Source of the DNA: Candidatus Nanoarchaeia archaeon
GTDB taxonomy: Archaea; Nanobdellota; Nanobdellia; Woesearchaeales; JACPBV01
NCBI GenBank assembly: GCA_028279655.1
Contig: JANQNH010000021.1
Coordinates: 1 to 64,000 of the forward strand
DNA length: 64,000 bases
Reading direction: 5' to 3'
Notes under the pieces: generated by a model
What the model saw: only the letters and a program-made list of their open reading frames with translations
Told to the model about the DNA's origin: nothing
Databases searched by the model: none
Part shown: in pieces, positions 51,651-60,672 of the stretch
Position numbering within the stretch: the first letter of the stretch is position 1
How the letters are laid out: each line of letters starts with the position of its first letter
Program-made: the position numbers and the translations under genes

Positions 51651-52378
51651 ATTTTTCTAACAAAGCTTAAGAAACCAGTATGTACTGTCTGGGTTGTCTT
51701 TGGTCTTACCTTTCTATCTTCAATCTCCCATTCCCTTTGGATCAACTCTATTGTTTTAATATGGATGAGGTGTTTGTCCTTGTTTATCTTATTTACAAAA
51801 TCCATAACTTGAGGTATTGTTGGTGAGTAATTAACCAGAAACCCTCCTGGTTTTAGTGCTTTCTTTGCTTTTTCTATTGCCTTCCATGGCTCTGGCAAGT
51901 CTAATGTGATTAAATCGATGTTTTTTTCATCTATTCCTTTGTATAAGTCTTTGTTCTTTATAGTCAGGTTTTTTAGATGCAGTAGTTCCTTGTTTTTCTT
52001 TACTATTTTTATGAAGTCTTTTCTTATCTCGTATGTTGTAACTTCCTTGCATATGTTTGCTAATAATATGGCCAGGGCTCCTGATCCTGCTCCTGCATCA
52101 ACAACCTTGGAGTCTTTGTTTATACCTGTCTCTGCTATAATCATTGCTGCATCCTTTCTTGTTATTATCTGTGGTGCTCTCTTTATCTTTTTGTAGGTGT
52201 CTATAAAAAAAGGTGTGAATAATGTCAATTCTTTCTTTGTGTTTGTCTTTATGATTGAACCATCCTTTTTCTTCAGGTCTTTTGCCTTGATAAGTCCGAA
52301 CTGGCAGTGAAAGTCTTTAGAGATGTCTTTAATGTAGAATGATTTTCCTTCTGGTGTTACGAGTAGTTTTGGTGTCAT
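51647..52378 (-). CDS. trmI: tRNA (adenine-58-N1)-methyltransferase-like (TrmI family)
   Basis: 243 residues. N-terminal small domain (FYIKDISKDFHCQFGLIKAKDL) then a class I SAM fold: RKDAAMIIAETGINKDSKVVDAGAGSGALAILLANI, TTYEIRKDFIKIVKKN, DLITLDLPEPWKAIEKAKKALKPGGFLVNYSPTIPQV. The order and the LDLPEPW motif match TrmI, which methylates A58 (and in some archaea A57) of the T-loop and stabilises tRNA. The tRNA-Arg gene lies 11 bases upstream on the same strand, a fitting neighbour. Confidence 0.85.
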   Translation of the reverse strand: MTPKLLVTPEGKSFYIKDISKDFHCQFGLIKAKDLKKKDGSIIKTNTKKELTLFTPFFIDTYKKIKRAPQIITRKDAAMIIAETGINKDSKVVDAGAGSGALAILLANICKEVTTYEIRKDFIKIVKKNKELLHLKNLTIKNKDLYKGIDEKNIDLITLDLPEPWKAIEKAKKALKPGGFLVNYSPTIPQVMDFVNKINKDKHLIHIKTIELIQREWEIEDRKVRPKTTQTVHTGFLSFVRKI

Positions 52379-52389
52379 TTTAAATAAAA

Positions 52390-52480
52390 TGGGCCTGGAA
52401 GGATTTGAACCCTCGACCTTTAGCTTAGAAGGCTTACGGAGAATATCTTTACCGCTCTATCCAAGCTGAGCTACAGGCCC
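52390..52480 (-). tRNA. tRNA-Arg (TCT) with an intron in the anticodon stem
   Basis: Acceptor GGGCCTG/CAGGCCC with A73, D-stem GCTC/GAGC, T-stem GAGGG/CCTTC around TTCAAAT. The anticodon loop CTTCTAA (TCT) is intact; the 5' side of the anticodon stem is split. Removing 16 nt (52434-52449) joins ...GGTA to GC and gives stem GTAGC/GCTAA (four pairs plus one mismatch at 27-43). The splice fits a relaxed bulge-helix-bulge: central helix GCGG/CCGT (one G-T), bulges TA|A and AA|G. Position 29/30 is non-canonical. Mature length about 75 nt. Confidence 0.82.
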
Positions 52481-52523
52481 ATAAACCATTAGAATGAGTA
52501 TTTCATTTATAAATGTTATTAAA

Positions 52524-52658
52524 TTACTGCAAAGGTATCATCTGGTCGGCACTTTCAGCTTTTTGAGTGCATTCCTTCTTCTCTTCCCAGAATACCCAGC
52601 ACTTCTTCCCGAACTGATCCCATTTCAAGCAGTCTTCACAACATTTTGGAATTGCCAT
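52524..52658 (-). CDS. Small Cys-rich protein
   Basis: 44 residues, MAIPKCCEDCLKWDQFGKKC and onwards, with five cysteines (CC..C in the first ten residues, then C20 and C30), likely a zinc-binding miniature domain. Rich in Trp and charged residues. It lies between the tRNA-Arg gene and top6A on the same strand. The role is unknown. Confidence 0.6.
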   Translation of the reverse strand: MAIPKCCEDCLKWDQFGKKCWVFWEEKKECTQKAESADQMIPLQ

Positions 52659-52701
52659 TCTGAATATGTAGATAGAAGTAGTATATATATTTTTTGAAAA
52701 A

Positions 52702-53787
52702 TCAAGGTAACCAGGTTTTGGAATCCTTTAGCTTGTTTGGGAGATATTTGTCTATAACATAGTTAAGACCCCATTTGGCCAATGCCTGCTGCTCTGCCCT
52801 TACTTTCATTCCTACCTGCTTCTTTATTGCTTTCTGCCACTGTCTATGGTGCTGTACAAAAGGATCGTTCTTAATTGCATCCTTTGCTCTTTTTATATCT
52901 ACATCTTTCAATGGGTGTGTTGGAAGCTTGTAATCCTCAATATCCTGGGGGGTGACTCCAAGGAACTTAGCCTGAGGTACACAGAAATATTCATTTATGT
53001 GGGCTGCATTGCCTGATCCAACCTTAAGGGTCCTGTATATATTAAAATAACCGTAAGGGTCTCCATCTGTGAATACATAAACAGGTAATTTCCTTGCATC
53101 TGCCAGTCGTCTTATGAATCTCCTACAGGCTCTTGTTGGTACTCCTCCCATAGAGACCAATATGCAGTTTGCCTTTTTCCAATATTTATGCTTAACTAAT
53201 CTTTGAAACATACCTGCTGTCTCTATTGCAAGGATAAACTTGGCCTTTGTCTCAAACTTAAGGTGTTCTACTGAGATTGGAATTGAGTATGCACCTGAAC
53301 CGAACTTTGTACAATCTATCCTAAGATCCTTCTTTGTTTCTGGATCCCTATCTATCACAACCAATTGTCCTGCAATCTCTCCCCCCTTTTCTTCAGGTAT
53401 AAATCCAAGCTGTTCCCTATTTACCATGAGCATTGCTTCTACATCATCCATCACAGCATCGGAATCCGGTTGCTGCTTGAACATGGCTTCCTTCCAATTC
53501 TTGGAGATGTAATATGCTTCTCTTTTTGATGCTATGTCGTCCTGCTCAATCAGCTGCTTGGAAAGGCCCATCATTCTAAGTGTCTGTGCAAATGTCTTAA
53601 TTGTCCCTACTGTCAGTGTTCTTTCCTTTTTCTTTCCAAGAATCTCAAAATATCCATCTTTTTCATTGTATTTTACGTTTGATAGGGATCTTAAAGGGAG
53701 GTCTAGCTCTGGGGCTTTCTTTTTTAGGATTTTTTTATATACGTTAGTTGCTTTTTCCTTTATTCCATCCAATACTTTGTTTTTCAT
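52702..53787 (-). CDS. top6A: DNA topoisomerase VI subunit A
   Basis: 361 residues. Cuts both DNA strands; related to Spo11. The winged-helix (5Y-CAP) part contains the catalytic tyrosine region (SKREAYYISKNW), followed by the TOPRIM domain (ILVSMGGVPTRACRRFIRRLADARKLPVYVFTDGDPYGYFNIYRTLKVGS, with the DGD metal site). Downstream of top6B by 10 bases, the usual pairing. Confidence 0.96.
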   Translation of the reverse strand: MKNKVLDGIKEKATNVYKKILKKKAPELDLPLRSLSNVKYNEKDGYFEILGKKKERTLTVGTIKTFAQTLRMMGLSKQLIEQDDIASKREAYYISKNWKEAMFKQQPDSDAVMDDVEAMLMVNREQLGFIPEEKGGEIAGQLVVIDRDPETKKDLRIDCTKFGSGAYSIPISVEHLKFETKAKFILAIETAGMFQRLVKHKYWKKANCILVSMGGVPTRACRRFIRRLADARKLPVYVFTDGDPYGYFNIYRTLKVGSGNAAHINEYFCVPQAKFLGVTPQDIEDYKLPTHPLKDVDIKRAKDAIKNDPFVQHHRQWQKAIKKQVGMKVRAEQQALAKWGLNYVIDKYLPNKLKDSKTWLP

Positions 53788-53797
53788 TTTAGTTCTT

Positions 53798-55519
53798 TTA
53801 TTTTAGTTTTGTTTGTTGCTCTGGCTTTTTTGCTGATTTTTTTGATTTTTCTTTTCCTTCTTTGATTTTTTCTTTGTTATCTTCATTTGGTTCTTCTTTT
53901 TTACCCATATTTGCCAATTCCTCATCATAATCAGGATTATTTATCTCAATCTTCTCCAACTTGCCTCCTCTTTTATGCTCTAGGATCTGTTCCAATATGG
54001 TCTTTACCTTCTCTTCATCGGTCTTATTATAACCAACCAGATCCTTTAATGCCTCTGCAACATGGGGTATGTATGTTTCTATGTAGCTTCTTTTTGCCCC
54101 TTCCATCTGGATCCGTTTCTTCTTATGTATAAATATGGAAAGTTTTCTTCCACATTCCTGAAGGGCTAATTTCAACTCCTTGATTATCTCAGGATAATGG
54201 GCAATTGCCTCTTTGCTTTCTGATGTGAATGGGACCCATACGGAATTTATTGAAATAACGATTGTTGCTGGGCCTATGGGTAATGCTCCTTTGCTCTGGC
54301 TTAACCCATAGTTTCTCCAGGCAGTATTAATAGTAGATTTTGTTATAGCACATGCCCCTTGCTGGAATAACAAAGGTACCCTGTTTGCGTACCTTAGCGC
54401 TTTCACAGAGCCTTCTGGATCCTGTTCTCCCCCATATGCAATTCCTGCTTCAACTACAAAGGGGTTGCCCCTATATACTGCAGGGGGTCTTGTTGCTGCA
54501 CAGTAGAACTCTGCATTTATCTCTTTTCTAAGTCCCTTTTCAAGCAGTTCTTCTCCTATGGGGCTTATACAGTTTGTTGGAGGGGCAATAATCTTTGTTT
54601 TGTTGATGCCCTCCAGCAGTTTCTCTGCCATCTCTCTATTTATGTTTCTTGGTTTGGTAGCTGGTAGAAGGGCTGCATTCTCGCAGATATCTTTAGCAGT
54701 ACCAGATCCTACTCTTGAAAATTCATTCATCAAAAAGGACTGAAGGGTTCTTGATTCGGAAATCTTAAGCATGCTAATCAGGACCCCAAGCTCTACGCCA
54801 TAAGGATGAGGCTTTATCTCAACCGGTTTATGGGGCAGTTTATCGGTTGCCCTGGCAAATATGAACTGTTCTGCTTTTGGATTCGTGTATATTATTGTGA
54901 CATGAGGGTTTGTGATTGCAGTCTGTTTTAGGTATTGATCAATAGACTGGGAGCCTCCCTGATAGCTACCCTCCAACTCAAGTTCAACTTTGGTACCATG
55001 ATCCTTTTTCCATTCTAGGATTTCTTCCTTTATTATATGGGGTTTATTCTTCTGGGAATCTATCTTTAACTCATAATAGTGAGCATCATGTTTTCCAGAT
55101 ATCCTAGAAGTGATTTTAGCGGGTTTTCCTGTTGTTAGCTGTGAATAAAGGACAGAAGCAGATATTCCAATGCCCTGCTGGCCCCTAGATTGCGAAAGCT
55201 TGAAGAATTTTGAACCATATAGCAATCTCGCAAATATATGGGGGATCTGTTTTTTCACTATCCCTGGCCCGTTGTCCTCTATGATGACCCTAAAACGGTC
55301 ACCACCCATGTCAATCAACTCAACACCTATCTCTGGAAGGATGTTTCCTTCTTCACAAGCATCTAAGGAATTGTCCACCGCTTCCTTGATTGTTGTCATA
55401 AGTGCTTTTCTCTTATTATCAAAACCAAGGAGGTGCCTGTTCCTAGCGAAGAACTCAGCTACTCCGATTTCCCTCTGTTTTTTTGCCAGTTCCAGTGCTA
55501 TTGGTACATCTTCTGCCAT
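53798..55519 (-). CDS. top6B: DNA topoisomerase VI subunit B
   Basis: 573 residues. GHKL ATPase subunit that drives strand passage. ATP-site motifs: [15 protein letters not shown] (N-box), [26 protein letters not shown] (G1), [17 protein letters not shown] (G2). H2TH and transducer domains follow ([29 protein letters not shown]). The C-terminus ends in a long Glu/Lys-rich tail (from about residue 535) that is longer than usual and probably disordered. Confidence 0.96.
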   Translation of the reverse strand: MAEDVPIALELAKKQREIGVAEFFARNRHLLGFDNKRKALMTTIKEAVDNSLDACEEGNILPEIGVELIDMGGDRFRVIIEDNGPGIVKKQIPHIFARLLYGSKFFKLSQSRGQQGIGISASVLYSQLTTGKPAKITSRISGKHDAHYYELKIDSQKNKPHIIKEEILEWKKDHGTKVELELEGSYQGGSQSIDQYLKQTAITNPHVTIIYTNPKAEQFIFARATDKLPHKPVEIKPHPYGVELGVLISMLKISESRTLQSFLMNEFSRVGSGTAKDICENAALLPATKPRNINREMAEKLLEGINKTKIIAPPTNCISPIGEELLEKGLRKEINAEFYCAATRPPAVYRGNPFVVEAGIAYGGEQDPEGSVKALRYANRVPLLFQQGACAITKSTINTAWRNYGLSQSKGALPIGPATIVISINSVWVPFTSESKEAIAHYPEIIKELKLALQECGRKLSIFIHKKKRIQMEGAKRSYIETYIPHVAEALKDLVGYNKTDEEKVKTILEQILEHKRGGKLEKIEINNPDYDEELANMGKKEEPNEDNKEKIKEGKEKSKKSAKKPEQQTKLK

Positions 55520-55592
55520 TTTTTGTGAAATTTTATTTGTTTTCTTAAAAAATTGAAGCCACTTATTATTAAACCTTTTGATTTAGTGAAAC

Positions 55593-56162
55593 TTATGATA
55601 TCTTATCTGTTTTTAGATCTTCCCCCATCAATCTTGCCCGCTTCATCTCTCTTCTTTTTTTCTCCAAGAACCTGTAAACTCCTGAATGGGGGGATCCTTT
55701 CAGTAATTTCTCAACAGCTTCTCTCGCTACTGATGATGATTCTGGCAACCCTATGATGCCAATTGTCTTTCCATATACGCAGATGTGGGCTTCAGTCAAT
55801 TCTTCTATCAATCTTCTTGATTTTCCTTCTGCCCCAATTACTCTTCCTTTAATCCTTAATAATGTATCTTTTGATTTGCCTGCCCATTCCTTTAGGTCTA
55901 TCAACTCGAAACAGTAATCTGATTTGAGCAATAGTTTTGCTATATCTGGATTGAATCCTCTGCCTACGGCCCGGATAACTTCCCTACATGAGTATAATCC
56001 CAGGGCATCCTCACCAGAAATAAAAACATCTCCTTCTTTGCTGTCTACTTTTATCTTTGTTTTTGTCTCAAGTTCTATTTCTTTCTTTATCTTCCCTTCT
56101 TTTCCTATAAAGACAGCAATCCTATCCTTAGGTATCCTTAGTTCGTATAGATATTCAGTCAT
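55593..56162 (-). CDS. KH-domain ribosome-assembly protein (Dim2/Pno1-like)
   Basis: 189 residues with two KH domains. KH1: LYELRIPKDRIAVFIGKEGKIKKEIE (GxxG is GKEG). KH2: LLRIKGRVIGAEGKSRRLIEELTEAHICVYGKTIGIIG. The archaeal Dim2 homolog binds the 3' end of pre-16S rRNA and acts with the Rio1 kinase, whose gene is directly upstream in the same unit. That neighbourhood supports the assignment. Confidence 0.9.
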   Translation of the reverse strand: MTEYLYELRIPKDRIAVFIGKEGKIKKEIELETKTKIKVDSKEGDVFISGEDALGLYSCREVIRAVGRGFNPDIAKLLLKSDYCFELIDLKEWAGKSKDTLLRIKGRVIGAEGKSRRLIEELTEAHICVYGKTIGIIGLPESSSVAREAVEKLLKGSPHSGVYRFLEKKRREMKRARLMGEDLKTDKIS

Positions 56163-56190
56163 TTTGGAGGCGATTGTTTTCTTTTATTTC

Positions 56191-56901
56191 TTAAGATTCT
56201 TGTATCTTTTTTAAAACTTTTGTTTCGTCTGGTTTCATACCTGTTTTTTTGAAGAATGTTGATATGTTTTTAATATCTCTTTTTAGATATTCTAGGGATC
56301 TTGAGGTTTTTATTGGGGTTGCTTGTGAGAAATCTATAAAGACCGGCTGTTGGCTGCTGTTTAAGATGTTAAATGGAGAAAGATCTGCATGGACAAGGCC
56401 TGCCTTGTATAATCTTTTTATGTTGTTGATTATTTTATTGAAGAACTGTTTTGGATCCTTTGGCTTGTCTACAGCCAACCTATGTGCTATGAGGTCTTTG
56501 CTTCCTATAAACTCCAGCACCAAGATGTTGTTCTTGAATGTGATTGGGGTTGGAACATTAACCTCTGCTTCCCTTGCTTTTATCAGATTTCGATATTCTC
56601 TCTGTACCCAGAAGAAGATTATCTTTCTTTTTTTTCCTTTAATATCTGCATATCTTGGATCTTCCTTGATGTAATCGTACATCTTGTTAAAGTCGCATGA
56701 TTCCAGCCTGTAAATCTTGACCATGACCCTGCTTTTGTCCTTTGTCTTTGCTGAGAAGATGTTTGCCTCTTTTCCAATGCTTATGGGTGATTCAAGGCCT
56801 TCAAAATATCCCTCTGATATTAGTTTGAATAGAGTCCTATTTGTGAATTCGTCAAATACATTGTGCATGGTCTTGAATTTTTCTTTAGACTTGTTTGGCA
56901 T
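56191..56901 (-). CDS. rio1: Rio1-type atypical protein kinase
   Basis: 236 residues. RIO kinase fold without activation loop: nucleotide region SPISIGKEANIFSAKTKD, lysine in RVMVKIYRLESCDF, hinge VLEFIGSKDLIAHRL, catalytic loop GLVHADLSPFNILN, metal loop VFIDFSQAT. Acts late in small-subunit maturation. Followed by the Dim2-like gene 28 bases on. Confidence 0.95.
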   Translation of the reverse strand: MPNKSKEKFKTMHNVFDEFTNRTLFKLISEGYFEGLESPISIGKEANIFSAKTKDKSRVMVKIYRLESCDFNKMYDYIKEDPRYADIKGKKRKIIFFWVQREYRNLIKAREAEVNVPTPITFKNNILVLEFIGSKDLIAHRLAVDKPKDPKQFFNKIINNIKRLYKAGLVHADLSPFNILNSSQQPVFIDFSQATPIKTSRSLEYLKRDIKNISTFFKKTGMKPDETKVLKKIQES

Positions 56902-56902
56902 T

Positions 56903-57646
56903 TTAGTTTCCTATAGACCACATATAATCAGCATATGCTTTTAAACCTTCTGATAGGTTTTTTGATTTTATCTGAATAAATAACTCATCTAAACCAATAG
57001 AGATCAATGTTTTGTCTTTGTATATTATGAAGACAACAGGAGTGAATAGTTCTTTTTGGAGATATTTTATTTTTGTCAATGAAATAGGCGCTAATTTATT
57101 TCCAATCTCTTCTGCCAGCTCATTTACTATAATTTTACACTTGATACCCTGTTTTGCTCTTTTTTTATGGAAATTAACAACAAATCTTTCAAAGTGTGGT
57201 GTAAATTTAGAGATCCCAAGAACATAGTATTCCTCTCCCTTGTTTAAGGTTTTAAGAATATCGTCAAAGCTTGTCTCTGCTCCTTTCATCCCTTTATAGA
57301 CTATTGTCTCTGAACCTATCCCTGCCATGCTTCTTTTCAGTTCTAACTCAGGCAGTAGTTTTTCTATTTGTCCTTTTTGTTGTTTTAGTTTTGCTTCTTT
57401 TTCCTGCATATAATCCAGTATTCTGGAAGGAGGGGCAGACTCGAAATATTTAACTCCTGATTTGATAACATAAGATACTAGGCCTTTTTGTATAAGCTTT
57501 TCAAGAAGCTCATATATTTTACTAGAAGCTACCCCAGACTTATCTACTATTGGCCCTTTTGTTGTTGATCCTAGATCTAACAAAGCAAGGTAAACCTTGG
57601 TTTCTGAATCTGTCAGGCCTATATTTCTAAAAAATTCTGTATTCAT
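56903..57646 (-). CDS. TrmB-like transcription regulator
   Basis: 247 residues. N-terminal winged helix IGLTDSETKVYLALLDLGSTTKGPIVDKSGVASSKIYELLEKLIQKGLVSYV, coiled region (MQEKEAKLKQQKGQIEKLLPEL), then a PLD-like effector part (ETIVYKGMKGAETSFDDILKTLNKGEEYYVLGIS). Smaller than sugar-binding TrmB. First gene of the run that continues with rio1 and the KH gene; TTTATATAG lies upstream on its strand. Confidence 0.88.
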   Translation of the reverse strand: MNTEFFRNIGLTDSETKVYLALLDLGSTTKGPIVDKSGVASSKIYELLEKLIQKGLVSYVIKSGVKYFESAPPSRILDYMQEKEAKLKQQKGQIEKLLPELELKRSMAGIGSETIVYKGMKGAETSFDDILKTLNKGEEYYVLGISKFTPHFERFVVNFHKKRAKQGIKCKIIVNELAEEIGNKLAPISLTKIKYLQKELFTPVVFIIYKDKTLISIGLDELFIQIKSKNLSEGLKAYADYMWSIGN

Positions 57647-57753
57647 GATATGGTTATGTGGGTTTAACTATATAAACTTTGTTATAAGTACCCCTATTGG
57701 GGGGCTTAATCTTTATATATCTAATCTATGGTTTTATAATTGAGGTTGATAGA

Positions 57754-58137
57754 ATGGTTGAGAAAACAATTGACAATAAACTTGATAATAAAGAAGAAAA
57801 GGATGTAAGAGAGCTTGGAGTAGATGAAGGCCTTTTTGAAAAGCTAATGGATGCTTCTGGTGCTGCTGTTGGCGCTTCATCTGTAATTAAGGCAGTGGTA
57901 TCTGGAGCTTCTTATGGTTCTGTAGGGCTTGCTTATTTAATCCCATATGGTATTTTTAAGGGAATCAAGTACATGTATAATGCTATAATGAAAAGTGAAG
58001 AGATGCTAAGTCTTGATGGAATAAGGTATATGGCAAAAGACGGATTAGGTAAGATCCTTCCATCTGGAGAGAGAAAACTGCCTGCTTTAGTCGGTGCTGT
58101 AGCTGGAAGTTATGGGTTAGCAAGTTCTTACATATAG
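57754..58137 (+). CDS. Small membrane-associated protein
   Basis: 127 residues from the ATG at 57754 (in-frame codons upstream would read through the promoter TTTATATATCTAATC and are not credible). Charged N-terminus (MVEKTIDNKLDNKEEKDVRELG), then two or three hydrophobic, Gly/Ala-rich segments (GAAVGASSVIKAVVSGASYGSVGLAYLIPYGIF; LVGAVAGSYGLASSYI). Possibly a two-helix membrane protein. Function unknown. Confidence 0.6.
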   Translation: MVEKTIDNKLDNKEEKDVRELGVDEGLFEKLMDASGAAVGASSVIKAVVSGASYGSVGLAYLIPYGIFKGIKYMYNAIMKSEEMLSLDGIRYMAKDGLGKILPSGERKLPALVGAVAGSYGLASSYI

Positions 58138-58170
58138 TTAAAGAAAAAGCTATTTATGATGGTTTTCCAG

Positions 58171-58656
58171 TTATTTTTGTTCTCTAAGAAGTAATTCATA
58201 AGAGGCTATAATGCTAAGATATTTTTCTGGGATTCTTGCCAAACCTATAACCTCTATCGGTAGTTTAGTTGGTTCTTGATCTGCTTTATAAGCACTTATC
58301 TCTGAGGGGGTTATAATAATAAAATAGTTCAGACCTAAATCACCATATTCAAGCAAGCATTCACAATCTGATTTAATATCGTAATCTGTGCGTGGTATGA
58401 AGCAGGTAGGTAGTATTTCTATAGATGGATAGGTTTCTTTTAGTTTTAGGGATCCTTCAATTGTTTCCCTAGTTCTGGCAGCGGCACGTGGTCTATCGCC
58501 TTCTATCTTTCCAAGAATAGTAGATTGAATACAACATATACCACATTCCAATGTATCTGCCAAAGTAATCCCAATTTTAGGGGTGTCTTCCTCCCTCCAT
58601 TTATTTGTGAAATGTTCTTCAATGTTTTTAGGTAGAATTAATAGATCTGAGCCCAT
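58171..58656 (-). CDS. Protein of unknown function with conserved-looking cysteines
   Basis: 161 residues, soluble alpha/beta (IGITLADTLECGICCIQSTILGKIEG; YFIIITPSEISAYKAD). Cysteines cluster as CGICC near residue 38 and CECL near 97. The end PIEVIGLARIPEKYLSIIASYELLLRE is hydrophobic. It is divergent from the non-coding region before dnaG. No family recognised. Confidence 0.6.
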   Translation of the reverse strand: MGSDLLILPKNIEEHFTNKWREEDTPKIGITLADTLECGICCIQSTILGKIEGDRPRAAARTRETIEGSLKLKETYPSIEILPTCFIPRTDYDIKSDCECLLEYGDLGLNYFIIITPSEISAYKADQEPTKLPIEVIGLARIPEKYLSIIASYELLLREQK

Positions 58657-58733
58657 TATTCCTTTGAAAAACTTATGGGTGTTTATTAATCTTTTGTTGT
58701 ATACTACTTTAAAATGGTTACAAAATAGAAAGG

Positions 58734-58741
58734 TTTATATA
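58734..58741 (+). promoter_or_regulatory. TATA box of a non-coding transcript
   Basis: TTTATATA preceded by a BRE-like GAAAGG. Transcription would start near 58765, at the 5' side of the hairpin region. Its continuation TAGTAGTT is repeated after a second box, TTTAAATA at 58976-58983, suggesting two related promoters. Confidence 0.5.
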
Positions 58742-58764
58742 GTAGTTCTACTATTGAATAGTAA

Positions 58765-58965
58765 CAGTGAGAGGGGTGGTAGAATCCTCTTAAATTTACT
58801 ATTAAATGCCAATATTACAACTAATATTGTCTAAACACCTCTTTTCCCTTGCAAACGCTCCAAAAGAGCGCTTGCTTGGGTTTTAAACATCAAAAAGAGA
58901 TCATAATCACCTCTTTTTCCCTAGCAAGGGTCTCGCAAGAGATTCTTGTTAGGGTTTTATGATTA
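58765..58965 (+). ncRNA. Candidate structured RNA with tandem hairpins
   Basis: No reading frame of note. Hairpins in order: CAATATT/AATATTG (58810-58829); CCCTTGCAAACGCTC with GAGCGCTTGCTTGGG (three mismatches); AAAAAGAG/CTCTTTTT (58892-58918); and CCCTAGCAAGGGTCTC with GAGATTCTTGTTAGGG, fully paired over 16 positions when G-U pairs are allowed. The G-U pairs work only for plus-strand RNA, so the strand is fixed. The two long hairpins form tandem units, each led by CACCTCTTTT and ended by GGGTTTT. Confidence 0.5.
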
Positions 58966-59005
58966 TACCTACACATTTAAATAGTAGTTAATCATTACGA
59001 TTAAT

Positions 59006-59110
59006 ATAGCTTTAATCAAGCTATGTGAGCCCGTCACGAGAGTACTCAATGGAGCTTACGCTAAATGCAAGCAATGAGCTTGGGAGTTAGTGTTACGGGC
59101 TACAATTATA
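59006..59110 (+). ncRNA. Candidate second structured RNA
   Basis: Begins about 25 bases after the TTTAAATA box at 58976-58983 with a 5' hairpin ATAGCTT/AAGCTAT (59006-59024). A closing stem AGCCCGTCAC/GTTACGGGCT (59028-59037 with 59092-59101, one mismatch) encloses a branched interior with AGCTT and ACTC/GAGT pairings. A stable closing stem around a multibranch is typical of functional RNA, including riboswitches. I could not match it to RNase P, SRP or known riboswitch cores. Confidence 0.45.
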
Positions 59111-59248
59111 TTTACAGGCTTAATACGGTTAGAAAAGTAAAAATAGAGCAAGTTTGTGCTTAATATTCATTTATTTCCGTTATTTCACTTAAAGAAGGAA
59201 AGAAAGAGCTTAATTTAGGCTAGACTTGTTCTATAATTTAGAAGATTA

Positions 59249-59326
59249 TACAGAAGGAGAAGATCAAAATCATTATCATCACTTCAATCAATGGTAGAAG
59301 TTTGATAGTAGGTAACTCCTTCTGTA
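59249..59326 (+). promoter_or_regulatory. Long hairpin in the dnaG leader
   Basis: An 11-bp perfect stem TACAGAAGGAG/CTCCTTCTGTA with further pairing inside (ATCAAA/TTTGAT and CTTC/GAAG) ends 31 bases before the dnaG ATG. It contains an AAGGAG sequence that is hidden in the stem. It could control dnaG translation or mark the 3' end of an RNA. An H/ACA-like guide RNA is possible but no clear ACA box is present. Confidence 0.45.
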
Positions 59327-59356
59327 GATAGTAATTAAAGTTATGGAGTGATAAAA

Positions 59357-60619
59357 ATGGGAAAGATAAGTCCAGTTTCATCAAAGTATATTGTAAATTC
59401 ATCTATAGAGATAGATGGGATTGTTGACAGACCGGATGTTATAGGTGCAATTTTTGGCCAAACAGAGGGTCTGTTGGGAGCAGATCTGGAGCTTAGAGAG
59501 CTTCAAAGATCCGGAAGGATCGGAAGGATAGAGGTTAATGTAGATACAAGAAGCGGAAAGACTAGCGGAACAATAACCATACCCTCTAGCCTGGACAAAG
59601 CAGAAACTTCAATAGTTGCTGCAGCTTTGGAGATCATCCAAAGAATAGGCCCTTGTAATGCTAAGATAAAGGTCCAGAATATCGAAGATGTCAGAGTAAC
59701 AAAGAGAAGCTTTGTGATAGAGAGAGCAAAGGAATTGCTTAAGACTATGATGGAAGGAGTTATTCCAGATTCACAGGAGCTAGCAGATGAGGTTGCATAT
59801 TCTGTAAGGGTTATGGAAGTTCAGGAATATGGAAATGATAGGTTATCTGCAGGTCCGGCAATAGATGAAAGTGATGAGATTATCGTAGTAGAGGGAAGAG
59901 CAGATGTTCTAAACCTGTTGAAACATGGTTTTAAGAATGTCATATCCCTTAATGGCACTTCTGTCCCAGATACAATTATAGAATTAAGCAAGAAGAAAGT
60001 AATAACCGCTTTTGTCGATGGTGACAGAGGAGGGAGATTAATAATAAAAGAGCTTACAAACAGAGCTGAGATCGACTATGTGGCTATGGCCCCAGATGGT
60101 AAAGAGGTAGAAGAGATAACTAAGAAAGAGATCCATAAGTCCTTGAGAGGCAGGGTTTCTGTAGAACAGGTGAAGTTAGAGCTCGGCAAGGAAGTGGAGA
60201 GGATAGATAAGCCACAGATGTATGAATCAAGAAGGCAGCCTCAACAGGGTTACAACAGACCTCAGAGATCATTCACACCAAGGTCTTCTGCTCCTCCAAG
60301 CAGGGCCTCCTCAAAGAAGAACGCTACTACAGAAGAGAAGAAGGTCTTCAAAGAGATGCTTGAGAATCTTGTCGGAACAAGGGGGGCACATATACTGGAT
60401 GATAAGCTGAATATACTTGGAAAGGTGCCTATCTCTGAGCTTCAGACTACTATCAAGAGTTTGTCTTCAGGCGTATATGCTATTGTGTTTGATGGCAGTA
60501 TTGACAAGGACCTCGTTAAGACAGCAGAAAGGGCTAATATTACATTCCTTATTGGGATGGACCTTAAGATCAAAGCAGACGAAACCAATATTCGGATGCT
60601 GACTGTTAATGAATTGTAA
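59357..60619 (+). CDS. dnaG: Archaeal DnaG (TOPRIM) primase-like protein
   Basis: 420 residues from the ATG at 59357 (GGAGTG ribosome-binding motif just upstream; a GTG at 59348 lies in it). N-terminal [38 protein letters not shown] domain with Glu in [27 protein letters not shown] and DxD in [15 protein letters not shown] Gln/Pro/Arg-rich linker (about 293-325) precedes a C-terminal domain. In archaea DnaG is tied to both RNA degradation (exosome cap) and priming. Confidence 0.95.
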   Translation: MGKISPVSSKYIVNSSIEIDGIVDRPDVIGAIFGQTEGLLGADLELRELQRSGRIGRIEVNVDTRSGKTSGTITIPSSLDKAETSIVAAALEIIQRIGPCNAKIKVQNIEDVRVTKRSFVIERAKELLKTMMEGVIPDSQELADEVAYSVRVMEVQEYGNDRLSAGPAIDESDEIIVVEGRADVLNLLKHGFKNVISLNGTSVPDTIIELSKKKVITAFVDGDRGGRLIIKELTNRAEIDYVAMAPDGKEVEEITKKEIHKSLRGRVSVEQVKLELGKEVERIDKPQMYESRRQPQQGYNRPQRSFTPRSSAPPSRASSKKNATTEEKKVFKEMLENLVGTRGAHILDDKLNILGKVPISELQTTIKSLSSGVYAIVFDGSIDKDLVKTAERANITFLIGMDLKIKADETNIRMLTVNEL

Positions 60620-60672
60620 TTATTTTTTGTTTCTTTTCTTATATTTTATTAGGCAAACTTAGGACTTATATT

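Noticed and set aside
58840..58965. A CRISPR array
   Set aside because: Only two diverged units, no regular spacers and no cas genes. Both units are RNA hairpins.
59006..59110. RNase P RNA or SRP RNA
   Set aside because: The core motifs of those RNAs were not found, and the length is too short for either.
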